Shown here: positions 33,443-40,835 of the stretch, piece by piece
How the letters are laid out: each line of letters starts with the position of its first letter
Position numbering within the stretch: the stretch's first letter is position 1
Source: Terriglobia bacterium
GTDB lineage: Bacteria > Acidobacteriota > Terriglobia > Terriglobales > Acidobacteriaceae
NCBI GenBank assembly: GCA_020073565.1
Contig: JAIQEY010000003.1
Location: forward strand, 1 to 64,000
DNA: 64,000 nucleotides
Direction of reading: 5' to 3'
Made by a program: the position numbers and the translations under genes
Notes under the pieces: generated by a model
Databases searched by the model: none
What the model saw: only the letters and a program-made list of their open reading frames with translations
What the model was told of the DNA's origin: nothing

Positions 33443-35220
33443 GCGGGGAGATCGCTGAAGGACGCGGCGCTCTGAATGCCCTGCCCTTCCACGACGGTGT
33501 AGATCTTGTCGGCTGGGATGTCTTTCAAGACTTCAATCTTGCCGGAAGGCCAGCGCACCTCGACCGTCTCCATCTTTGTTGCCGATCCAAGGCCGAAGTG
33601 CAATCGCAGATCATTCTGTGAGAGATAACTGGCTCCGCCACGTACCTCGTCGAATTGGGTGAGGCTCCCCGCGTGCACCGTGACGCGAGCGCCAATGGCA
33701 GCACGATTACTTTTGGTTCCGACCAGGTGGAATAGCACGCGATGATTGCCGGCGCTATTGGTATTGAGCAGCAGCGATGGCGGCTCGCCCACATTCAGCA
33801 CAACAATATCGACGTTGCCATCATTCACAATGTCGCCGAAGGCTGCCCCCCGCCGGGATTTCAACGGCATGTCAGCCAGCCCAGCTGCTTTCGATACGTC
33901 TTCAAACGTACCATTGCGCAGGTTGCGATGCAGCAGCAGAGGCTGGGCATAGGCGGCGCTGCCCTTCACTGTATCCATCTGCGGATAGACGTGGCCGGTA
34001 GCGACGAAGAGATCGAGCCAACCGTCGTTCTCCATGTCAAAAAAAGTCGTGCCCCAGCCCAAGTAGGGCAGGCTGGGCTGGCCGAGATGGGACTGCATCG
34101 CGACATCTTCAAATCCGCGCGCACCCTGGTTGCCATAGAGCGTGTTGGGCTGGTCGGCGAACTCCGTGATGAACATCGAGAGGCGCCCGCTGTGATCGTA
34201 ATCGCCCCAGGTCACGCCCATGGATCCCAGCGCCTGCCCTTCGCTGTTCATGGCAATGCCGCTCACCATCGCTTCATCGGTAAAAGTGCCATTGTGATTG
34301 TTGCGGTAGAGATGATTCGGGGTGGCGTCGTCGGCGACGAACAGGTCGGGCCAGCCATCGTTGTCGTAATCGCCCCAGGTCACGCCGAGCCCGTAGTATT
34401 TGTCGGGATCGTCGACGCCTGCTTTTTTCGAAACTTCTTCGAACGTGCCATCGCCGCGATTGTGGTAGAGCAGATCGGTTTCGCCCTCCATCCCCCAAGG
34501 CCCGCACTGCACGGGCGCACCCTTGAAGTGGCAAAACTTGGTCGAGCCGAACTCCGGCAGGTTATTCATATCAACGCGGACATAGCGTGATACAAACAAA
34601 TCCACATTGCCGTCGCGGTCGTAGTCACCCCACGCAGCGCCGGTGGAAAAGCCGCCTCCGTGAACGCCGGCTTTCTCCGTTACATCCTCGAAAACGCAGT
34701 TTCCCTTGTTGCGATAGAGTGCGTTGCCGCCATATCCGGTGACGAAGAGGTCAAGGTTGCCGTCGTTGTCGTAGTCGGCGACCGCCACGCCCATGCCCCA
34801 GCCTTTGCGTGCGAGCCCAGCTTTCTGGGTGATATCCGTGAACGTGAGATCGGCGTCCTGATGCCACAGCGTGACCAGACGATCCCCGCCCTGTTTGTAG
34901 CGATCAACACTAGAGCCGTTCACCATGACGATGTCGAGTTTGCCGTCGTTGTCGCAGTCGAACAGGCCGACGCCGCCGCTCATCGATTCGACAACGTAGT
35001 GCTTCTCGGCCGACGAGATGTGGGATGCCGTGAGTCCCGCTTGGGCGGCGATGTCGCGAAAAACGGGAACCGGATCGGTGACCTTAGGGGCAGACCATTT
35101 TCCTTCGGTGCGCGCCGACGGAAGTTTTGTGGGAGGTCCCATCGGCCGTTGCGGCTCGGCCTGCGCCGACAGCAGGCCGGTAAAGCCGATTACTAGAATG
35201 GCAATCTGGCCGGCCCGCAT
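33430..35220 (-). CDS. CRTAC1-type protein: FG-GAP/VCBS propeller with ASPIC/UnbV domain
   Basis: Exported protein of 596 residues. Signal peptide MRAGQIAILVIGFTGLLSAQ (ATG at 35220; an upstream ATG at 35244 adds eight residues). Then a propeller with seven calcium-loop-like repeats, among them DCDNDGKLD, DYDNDGNLD, DYDRDGNVD and DYDNDGWPD, each preceded by a blade with a GxxW/LYRN pattern. From about residue 500 comes an ASPIC/UnbV domain: LVGTKSNRAAIGARVTVHAG, RGGASYLSQNDLRLHFGLGS, VEVRWPSGKIEVL. The function of these domains is unknown; they are extracellular in known proteins. Last gene of a four-gene minus-strand cluster with a five-haem cytochrome. Confidence 0.92.
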   Translation of the reverse strand: MRAGQIAILVIGFTGLLSAQAEPQRPMGPPTKLPSARTEGKWSAPKVTDPVPVFRDIAAQAGLTASHISSAEKHYVVESMSGGVGLFDCDNDGKLDIVMVNGSSVDRYKQGGDRLVTLWHQDADLTFTDITQKAGLARKGWGMGVAVADYDNDGNLDLFVTGYGGNALYRNKGNCVFEDVTEKAGVHGGGFSTGAAWGDYDRDGNVDLFVSRYVRVDMNNLPEFGSTKFCHFKGAPVQCGPWGMEGETDLLYHNRGDGTFEEVSKKAGVDDPDKYYGLGVTWGDYDNDGWPDLFVADDATPNHLYRNNHNGTFTDEAMVSGIAMNSEGQALGSMGVTWGDYDHSGRLSMFITEFADQPNTLYGNQGARGFEDVAMQSHLGQPSLPYLGWGTTFFDMENDGWLDLFVATGHVYPQMDTVKGSAAYAQPLLLHRNLRNGTFEDVSKAAGLADMPLKSRRGAAFGDIVNDGNVDIVVLNVGEPPSLLLNTNSAGNHRVLFHLVGTKSNRAAIGARVTVHAGSLTQFDEVRGGASYLSQNDLRLHFGLGSATKMETVEVRWPSGKIEVLKDIPADKIYTVVEGQGIQSAASFSDLPAHLP

Positions 35221-35248
35221 GCAGACTGATTGTACCGCGATCAACGTT

Positions 35249-35442
35249 TGTCATCCTGAGCGCAGCAACTGCTTCGCGGCAGCGAAGCAGTTGCGGAGTC
35301 GAAGGACCCCTACTTGTACAAGACTTCGGACCCGCAGACTTAGCGACCGCGGAATCCACTCCAAAGCCACTGCCGCGCGTAGGGATCCTTCGACTCCGCA
35401 GGAACTTCGCTTCGCGAAGTTCCCGCTCCGCTCAGGATGACA
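35249..35442. repeat. Inverted pair of TCATCCTGAGCG-type repeats
   Basis: Copy 1 (35249-35313) runs TCATCCTGAGCG ... GCTTCGCGGCAGCGAAGC ... GTCGAAGGACCCC. Copy 2 (35380-35442) is the same kind in the opposite orientation (GGATCCTTCGACTCCGC ... CTTCGCTTCGCGAAG ... GCTCAGGATGACA). Each has an internal palindrome, and together they could form a large stem. A third copy is at 38986-39048. They fill the gaps between genes of the cytochrome/CRTAC1 cluster. Confidence 0.75.
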
Positions 35443-35448
35443 GCGCTG

Positions 35449-38400
35449 TTACTTTGGATAGCGGAACGAATACCCGCTCGCTTCATTCCCCGACATGAAC
35501 CTCGTGTTGTATTCGAGCTGGTAGTTGATGTGGTCGGCGTCGGCCGGGAATGATTTGCCGGGATAAGGATACGTCCCCATGTCCCGGTAAGGCAGCGGCT
35601 CTACCGTGTCGCCGCGGTAGGCATAGAAGTCCATATCTTTTTCGTAACCGTGCGCGGCAAAGAAATAGTCGCGCACCCAGCCTTGCGGCAGAGGCGGAAG
35701 CTTCGCGGGATCGAAGTCGAGCGCCACTTCATCGCCCGATCCAAAGACAGCAAACTCGTCGTCGGTTGCGGCGAGTAGGGGCCGGACATCGCCATAGCGC
35801 GTATAAGCGCCAGCAGGCCGCGTATAAGGACCAGTCGCGCTGGTCTTCTCGTAGATGTACTTCACGTTGCCCGGAGGCTGGCCTTCTATCTTCAGCGGGA
35901 AGCCGTGGAAGTTGAGGTCGGCGCGAGCCAGCGGCACAGATGAGAGGCGGGCGCTTTGATTTTGGTTGGTGCGGCTCACCAGAATGTTGTCCCAATAAAT
36001 TTGCAGGTTGGTCGTGAGGCGGATGCGCCGCGTCCCTTGCGGCAATTTGCCAGTCAGGTCCGCGGTCATGGTGCGCGCTCCGCCAGACGGGAAACCGAGA
36101 TCATTGATCACGCGGACCCACTGCCCTTGATCGCCGTTTTGTTTGGAAATGAGCGCTTCAACGTAGGGCGCGAACGGCTGCAGGTGCGCCTGGTCGGCGG
36201 CGTACATGCTGGTCGCAGTGAAGTATTCGATCTCGCCGTGCATCAGGAGCCAGAGCGGGCCGCCGCGGTAGGGCTCGCCCAGATCGAGTTCCAGGCTGTG
36301 CGGCTCGGTGAAGCCCGCAAACGACAGCACTTTGAAATCGCCGAAATAGCGGTGCGCGAGCAGGTCTGGGAGCACGTTGTGGCCGTGCTCGTCCCACGCG
36401 CCCGCGGGCGGGCGGGCATCCCTGGTGAAAACTACTTTGAATGGCGGGTATGGAGGATTGCTGGCGAAGTATTCGTTGGGATAGACATCGACGTTCTCCG
36501 GATGATCCACGGCCAATAAATTCACTTGATCGAGGTAGACCGACTCTTCGAGCGGCTCCATGAAGCGGAAGCTGAGTCGGCCGTCTTTTTCGCGAAGGGT
36601 GTCGCGGTCGAGCTTGATGTATTCGGTGGGCCGCGCGATATTGCGCTCGTTCGGGCCAACCCAATGCCCGACCGCGCCCGCGCCCAGCGTGTCGCCGACC
36701 AGTTCATATTCGTGGCCGTCCCAGGCAAACAGCGTGGGACACGAACTGCCCCGGCGATCAATTTCCAGAACGTCTTGCCGCTTGTTGGCGGCGACTTCGA
36801 TTTCGTCCTGCAGAACGCCGGTCGGCCATACCATCCGGACGACGTCGGCTTCTTTCGCCTGCCCCAGGCCAATGGTGAGGTAAGGCGAGTTCTGCCCGAG
36901 ATAGCCGGACGATCCGTACACTTCGAATTTCTGCCGCAGCCCAGCGGAGAAAACTTCGACCTTCGTCCCGATGGCGCTCTTGTTGTCGTTCAGCCCCTTG
37001 AGCGCGAGGCGCAGCGAGTTGTTCTTGTTGCCGCCTTCGTTGCGAAGCAGCACGGCGGGTCCGTGGTTCTGCGTGATCAGCAGATCGACGGCGCCGTCGT
37101 TGTCGTAGTCTCCAGCAATGATGGCACGCGGCTCTTTGAGTTGAATCTTGTCGAGACCGACGTCGACGCTGACGTCTTTCCATCCGTCAAGTCCGAGATT
37201 GCGGAAGAGACGAACCTCGCCGCGGCCGTCTTTCGCCTCACCGACGGCGGCAACGTCAACCCAACCGTCGTTGTCATAATCGATGGCCGTGACACCGTAA
37301 CCGCGAACCCAATCCACCTTTGGCAGGGGGACCTGCTCGAAGACTTTGCCTTGCTTGTTCTGCCAGAGGCTGATACCCGGCGCTTCCCAATGCGTGAAAG
37401 CAATATCCATCCAGCCGTCGTGGTTGAAATCGAGAACGGCAATTCCCCTCGGATAGTCGGGGACAGCAGTTGCCCAAGGCTCCAGAGTAGGGAATTTACC
37501 TTCCCTGGGATTCTGGTACAAGACCGGAGCCCGCCACCCAGCTACGACAAGATCGATGGCCCGGTCATTGTTATAGTCGGTCGCGAGTGCTCCGTTGCTG
37601 GGCGGCCCGAATTTCAAGCCGGTAGGATCTGAAACGTCCGTAAAGGTCTGATTGCCATTGTTGCGAAACATCATATTGGACGTGACAAACACTCCGTTAC
37701 AAATTTGCGAGTCCGGCTTGCGTGGATCAAAGCAAGGGCCCTTGCTGTATCGGGTTAGATAAAGATCCAGGTCGCCGTCGTGGTCGTAGTCAACGAACGT
37801 CAAGCCCAGGTTGAATCCATCGCTTTTGATGCCCGCCACTTCGGTTACGTCCTTGAACGTTCCGCCCTTCTCATGGCGGAGCAGAAGTACGCGGCCATCC
37901 AGACTAAGCGCGATGTCAACGAATCCGTCGTTGTCGTAGTCTCCGGTCGTACAGCTGAGACCGTGCAGTGTAGGATCGAGCCCGACCGTCTTGCTAACGT
38001 CCTCAAACTTGCCACCTCCGTTATGAAAAAGGACAAGCCCTCGTTCGGAGCCGCCATCCGGAAGCAGCAAATCAATCTGGCCATCGTTGTCATAGTCAAG
38101 AAAGCATGCGCCCGGGCCGAGAAAGGAAGCGAGGTCTTTGCTGTCGCTGGCCGAGGGTTTCGATGCGATGCCGGCACTCTTCGTCACATCCACAAACTTC
38201 ACCGGGATCGCCTCTGCCATTTTCTCCACCGCCACCGGCGATTCTTCCGCGCGCGAATACTTTCCCTGCTCGCCATACACCAGGCTGATCGGCGAGCCCA
38301 GTTTGTTCTGCGTGATGTACTGGAATTTCTTCATTGCCTCATGGGCGGGATCGGCTTGGCCGGATTGCTGGTAGGAGCGGGCCAGACCGAATTGGGCTGA

Positions 38401-38907
38401 GGCGTGCAGCGGGTCGATCTTGAGCGCGTGCTCAAAGGCGCTGATCGCCTCCGGGAACTGCTTCAGCTGCGCGTAGGTGGAACCGAGAAAGTACCAGGTG
38501 TCGGCGTCGTTGGGATCGATTTCGGTGACGCGGCGGAAGTTGCTGACCGCGGCTTCGGGATTTGAGGAATTCTTGTAGTAGAGGCCGAGGCTGTAAAACG
38601 CGTGTGCCTCGTTCGGGTCGTCTTTTGTGGCCTTCTCGAGCAGGGCTTTCGCTTCGTCGACGCGTTGCAGGTTCAGCAGCGCCACGCCGCGATTCAGCGC
38701 CGTCACTTTCAGGTTGGGATCTTTGGCGGCCGCCTCTTCGAAGGACTTCAGCCCCTTTTCAAATAACTGCTGGTTCATGTAGGCGACGCCGATGTTGTTG
38801 AGTCGGGCCGCTTCCTGGGGATTAGGGGCAGCAGCGGCACCAGCCAGCGCAATAAGAAGAGCAAGAACACACGCAGCGATAGGGGCAATGGTGAGTTTCT
38901 TGATCAT
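35449..38907 (-). CDS. TPR - FG-GAP propeller - ASPIC/UnbV fusion protein with long C-terminal extension
   Basis: Exported protein of 1152 residues. Signal peptide (IAACVLALLIALAGAAAA). Four to five TPRs at about residues 35-200 (LNNIGVAYMNQQLFEKGLKS, FYSLGLYYKNSSNPEAAVSN, WYFLGSTYAQLKQFPEAISA). Then a propeller with seven D-rich loops (DYDNDGQID, DYDHDGDLD, DYDNDGWVD, DYDNDGAVD and others) and an ASPIC/UnbV domain (LKGLNDNKSAIGTKVEVFSA, GQNSPYLTIGLGQ, RMVWPTGVLQDE). From about residue 740 to the end, some 400 residues (starting CPTLFAWDGHEYELVGDTLG) form a beta-rich region with no named domain that I recognise. The second-longest gap in the cluster precedes the next gene. The scaffold role is inferred. 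Confidence 0.9.
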   Translation of the reverse strand: MIKKLTIAPIAACVLALLIALAGAAAAPNPQEAARLNNIGVAYMNQQLFEKGLKSFEEAAAKDPNLKVTALNRGVALLNLQRVDEAKALLEKATKDDPNEAHAFYSLGLYYKNSSNPEAAVSNFRRVTEIDPNDADTWYFLGSTYAQLKQFPEAISAFEHALKIDPLHASAQFGLARSYQQSGQADPAHEAMKKFQYITQNKLGSPISLVYGEQGKYSRAEESPVAVEKMAEAIPVKFVDVTKSAGIASKPSASDSKDLASFLGPGACFLDYDNDGQIDLLLPDGGSERGLVLFHNGGGKFEDVSKTVGLDPTLHGLSCTTGDYDNDGFVDIALSLDGRVLLLRHEKGGTFKDVTEVAGIKSDGFNLGLTFVDYDHDGDLDLYLTRYSKGPCFDPRKPDSQICNGVFVTSNMMFRNNGNQTFTDVSDPTGLKFGPPSNGALATDYNNDRAIDLVVAGWRAPVLYQNPREGKFPTLEPWATAVPDYPRGIAVLDFNHDGWMDIAFTHWEAPGISLWQNKQGKVFEQVPLPKVDWVRGYGVTAIDYDNDGWVDVAAVGEAKDGRGEVRLFRNLGLDGWKDVSVDVGLDKIQLKEPRAIIAGDYDNDGAVDLLITQNHGPAVLLRNEGGNKNNSLRLALKGLNDNKSAIGTKVEVFSAGLRQKFEVYGSSGYLGQNSPYLTIGLGQAKEADVVRMVWPTGVLQDEIEVAANKRQDVLEIDRRGSSCPTLFAWDGHEYELVGDTLGAGAVGHWVGPNERNIARPTEYIKLDRDTLREKDGRLSFRFMEPLEESVYLDQVNLLAVDHPENVDVYPNEYFASNPPYPPFKVVFTRDARPPAGAWDEHGHNVLPDLLAHRYFGDFKVLSFAGFTEPHSLELDLGEPYRGGPLWLLMHGEIEYFTATSMYAADQAHLQPFAPYVEALISKQNGDQGQWVRVINDLGFPSGGARTMTADLTGKLPQGTRRIRLTTNLQIYWDNILVSRTNQNQSARLSSVPLARADLNFHGFPLKIEGQPPGNVKYIYEKTSATGPYTRPAGAYTRYGDVRPLLAATDDEFAVFGSGDEVALDFDPAKLPPLPQGWVRDYFFAAHGYEKDMDFYAYRGDTVEPLPYRDMGTYPYPGKSFPADADHINYQLEYNTRFMSGNEASGYSFRYPK

Positions 38908-38985
38908 CGTGGTTTGCGAATGATTCTATCTGAGCGCGGGCGAGTGGTCGAAACGCTGTCGAGTCGCATCGGCCAACTGAGGGAG

Positions 38986-39048
38986 TAGGGGTCCTTCGAC
39001 TCCGCGGGTCATTCGCTTCGCGAATGGCCCGCTCCGCTCAGGATGACA
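38986..39048. repeat. TCATCCTGAGCG-type repeat, single copy
   Basis: Reads GGGGTCCTTCGACTCCGC, then the palindrome CATTCGCTTCGCGAATG, then CGCTCAGGATGACA. Same orientation and structure as the copy at 35380-35442. It separates two genes of the CRTAC1 cluster and ends 25 bp before the stop of the third one. Confidence 0.75.
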
Positions 39049-39072
39049 AAGTTGAGGTTGCCGGGGGATAGG

Positions 39073-40731
39073 TTACTTCTTCGCGTACGGCCGCGTTGCG
39101 GTCACCCCTTTTCCTTCCTCGACTGTGATTGTTTCCCCCGCCATGATGTTTGCAAGCTTGTCCGCTTGGCCGCTGGGCCACTGGATCTCCACGCTGTCCG
39201 CTTTTGTCTTCGATCCCAGGCCGAAGGTCAGCACCAGTTCGCTTTGCGACAGATAGCTGGAGCCCGACTTCATCATCAGCCACTGCTTGTCGCTCCCGGC
39301 CGTCACGCGGACGATCGCCCCAATTCCGTCACGATTGGATTTCGTTCCTACCAGCTTTAGGCGCAGGCTCTGATTCGTGCCGCCTTCGCTGCGGTAGAGA
39401 TGCGCGGGGCCGCCGTTGGTCATGACCAGGATGTCGAGTGCGCCGTCGTTGTTGATGTCGGCGTAGGCAGTGCCGCGGGCAACCTTGGGAGCCGCAAACC
39501 CCGCGCCCATTTTTGTTGTGACTTCGTCGAATTTTCCGTTGCCCAGGTTGCGGAACAGGTGCGGCGGCTCGGCGTAGCTGACGCGTTTCTGCACGCGCTC
39601 GATTTCGCTTTCGATGTGGCCATCGGCGATGAAGATGTCGGGCCAGCCATCGTTGTCGTAATCGAAAAAGAAGCAGCCAAAGCCAAGCGTGACGAGCGTG
39701 GCGCGCCCGACTTCGGAGCGCGGCGCTTCGTCCACAAACAAGCCGTTGCCCTCGTTGTGGTAGAGCGAAAGCATCTGGTTCGAGAAATTCGTGATGACCA
39801 GGCTGGCGCTGCCGGATCGGTCGTAATCGGCGGCATCCACGCCCATGCCCGCGCGGGCGATGCCGTCCTCACTGAACGCGACCCCGGCACTCACGGCGTG
39901 CTCTTCGAACGCGCCGTTCTTCTTGTTCAGGTAGAGCTTGTTGGGCTGCGTGTCGTTGGCGATCAGAAGGTCAGGCCAGCCGTCGTTGTTGTAGTCGAGG
40001 ATCGCGATCCCGAGGCTCTTGGAAGTCGGATCATTGAGCCCAGTTTTCTGTGTGGCGTCTTCGAACTTGCCGCCCATGTTATGCCAGAGGCGAACCGACG
40101 TTCCCTTGTAGGACTCGGGCGTGCAGTACGATTTGTGCGTGCCGTCGAGCGTGCAGTAGAGATCGCCTTGCTCCGACCACTGCACGTAATTGGAGACGAC
40201 GAGATCGAGTTTGCCGTCGCGATCATAGTCGAACCACGCGGCGCTGGTGGAAAATTCACTTGGGCCCCAGAGGCCTGCGGGCTTGGTCACATCGGTGAAA
40301 GTGCTGTTGCCATTATTGTGGAAGAGATGGCTCTGGCCGACGGCGGTGATGAAGATGTCATCGAAGCCGTCGTTGTCATAGTCGCCGATGGCAGCACCGA
40401 GCCCGAAGAGCGAAATGCCGAGACCAGCTTTGCTGGTCACATCCGTGAGAGTGCCGTCGTGATTGTTGTGATAGAGCTTTGGAGTTGTGGCGCCACTCTT
40501 GGCGTGGCCAGGCCAGTCCTGGCCGTTGATGAGCAGGATGTCGGGCCAGCCGTCGTTGTCGTAGTCGATGAAGGCGCAGCCGGGGCCCATGGTTTCCGGC
40601 AGCCACTTTTTTCCGAAGGCGCCGTTGTTGTGGATGAAGCGGATGCCGGCCTGGGCGGTGATGTCGCGGAAGGTGATGGTTTGCGCGCGGGCTACCACAC
40701 CGAATATAAGGACAACTAACCACAGAGACAC
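39073..40731 (-). CDS. CRTAC1-type protein: FG-GAP/VCBS propeller with ASPIC/UnbV domain
   Basis: Exported protein of about 552 residues. Propeller with seven loop motifs (DYDNDGWPD, DYDNDGFDD, DYDRDGKLD, DYNNDGWPD, DYDRSGSAS, DYDNDGWPD, DINNDGALD) and blade ends such as LYHNNHDGTLTDV. The ASPIC/UnbV domain follows: KLVGTKSNRDGIGAIVRVTA, GSSYLSQSELVLTFGLGSK, VEIQWPSGQADKL. The GTG at 40731 gives a compact signal peptide (SLWLVVLIFGVVARA, cleavage before QT). An ATG at 40839 would prepend 36 residues encoded by an octad repeat, which is unlikely. Interestingly the chosen start codon itself lies in that repeat. Second gene of the cluster. Confidence 0.88.
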   Translation of the reverse strand: MSLWLVVLIFGVVARAQTITFRDITAQAGIRFIHNNGAFGKKWLPETMGPGCAFIDYDNDGWPDILLINGQDWPGHAKSGATTPKLYHNNHDGTLTDVTSKAGLGISLFGLGAAIGDYDNDGFDDIFITAVGQSHLFHNNGNSTFTDVTKPAGLWGPSEFSTSAAWFDYDRDGKLDLVVSNYVQWSEQGDLYCTLDGTHKSYCTPESYKGTSVRLWHNMGGKFEDATQKTGLNDPTSKSLGIAILDYNNDGWPDLLIANDTQPNKLYLNKKNGAFEEHAVSAGVAFSEDGIARAGMGVDAADYDRSGSASLVITNFSNQMLSLYHNEGNGLFVDEAPRSEVGRATLVTLGFGCFFFDYDNDGWPDIFIADGHIESEIERVQKRVSYAEPPHLFRNLGNGKFDEVTTKMGAGFAAPKVARGTAYADINNDGALDILVMTNGGPAHLYRSEGGTNQSLRLKLVGTKSNRDGIGAIVRVTAGSDKQWLMMKSGSSYLSQSELVLTFGLGSKTKADSVEIQWPSGQADKLANIMAGETITVEEGKGVTATRPYAKK

Positions 40732-40805
40732 AGAGTCACAGAGGAAATCAGAAAGAGATCTTTCTCTGTGACGGAGCCCGCCCTGAGCGTAGTCGAAAGG
40801 TGTCT
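40721..40805. repeat. 8-bp tandem array CACAGAGn with facing arm
   Basis: Left arm: ACAGAG at 40722, 40730 and 40738, an exact 8-bp period. Facing arm: CTTTCTCTGTGACGG near 40759-40774 and GTGTCTCTGTGGTGAA at about 40800-40815. The arms are complementary, so a hairpin may form between the cytochrome gene and the next CRTAC1 gene. The start codon and signal peptide start of the latter overlap the left arm. Confidence 0.75.
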
Positions 40806-40835
40806 CTGTGGTGAATTTTATGTTGAAACCAAGGA

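Noticed and set aside
39400-40719. Plus-strand frame of 439 codons opposite a CRTAC1 gene
   Set aside because: It mirrors the repeated DxDxDG codons on the other strand; no signal peptide, domain or ribosome-binding site. Same for similar frames at 36526-37632 and 33742-34590.
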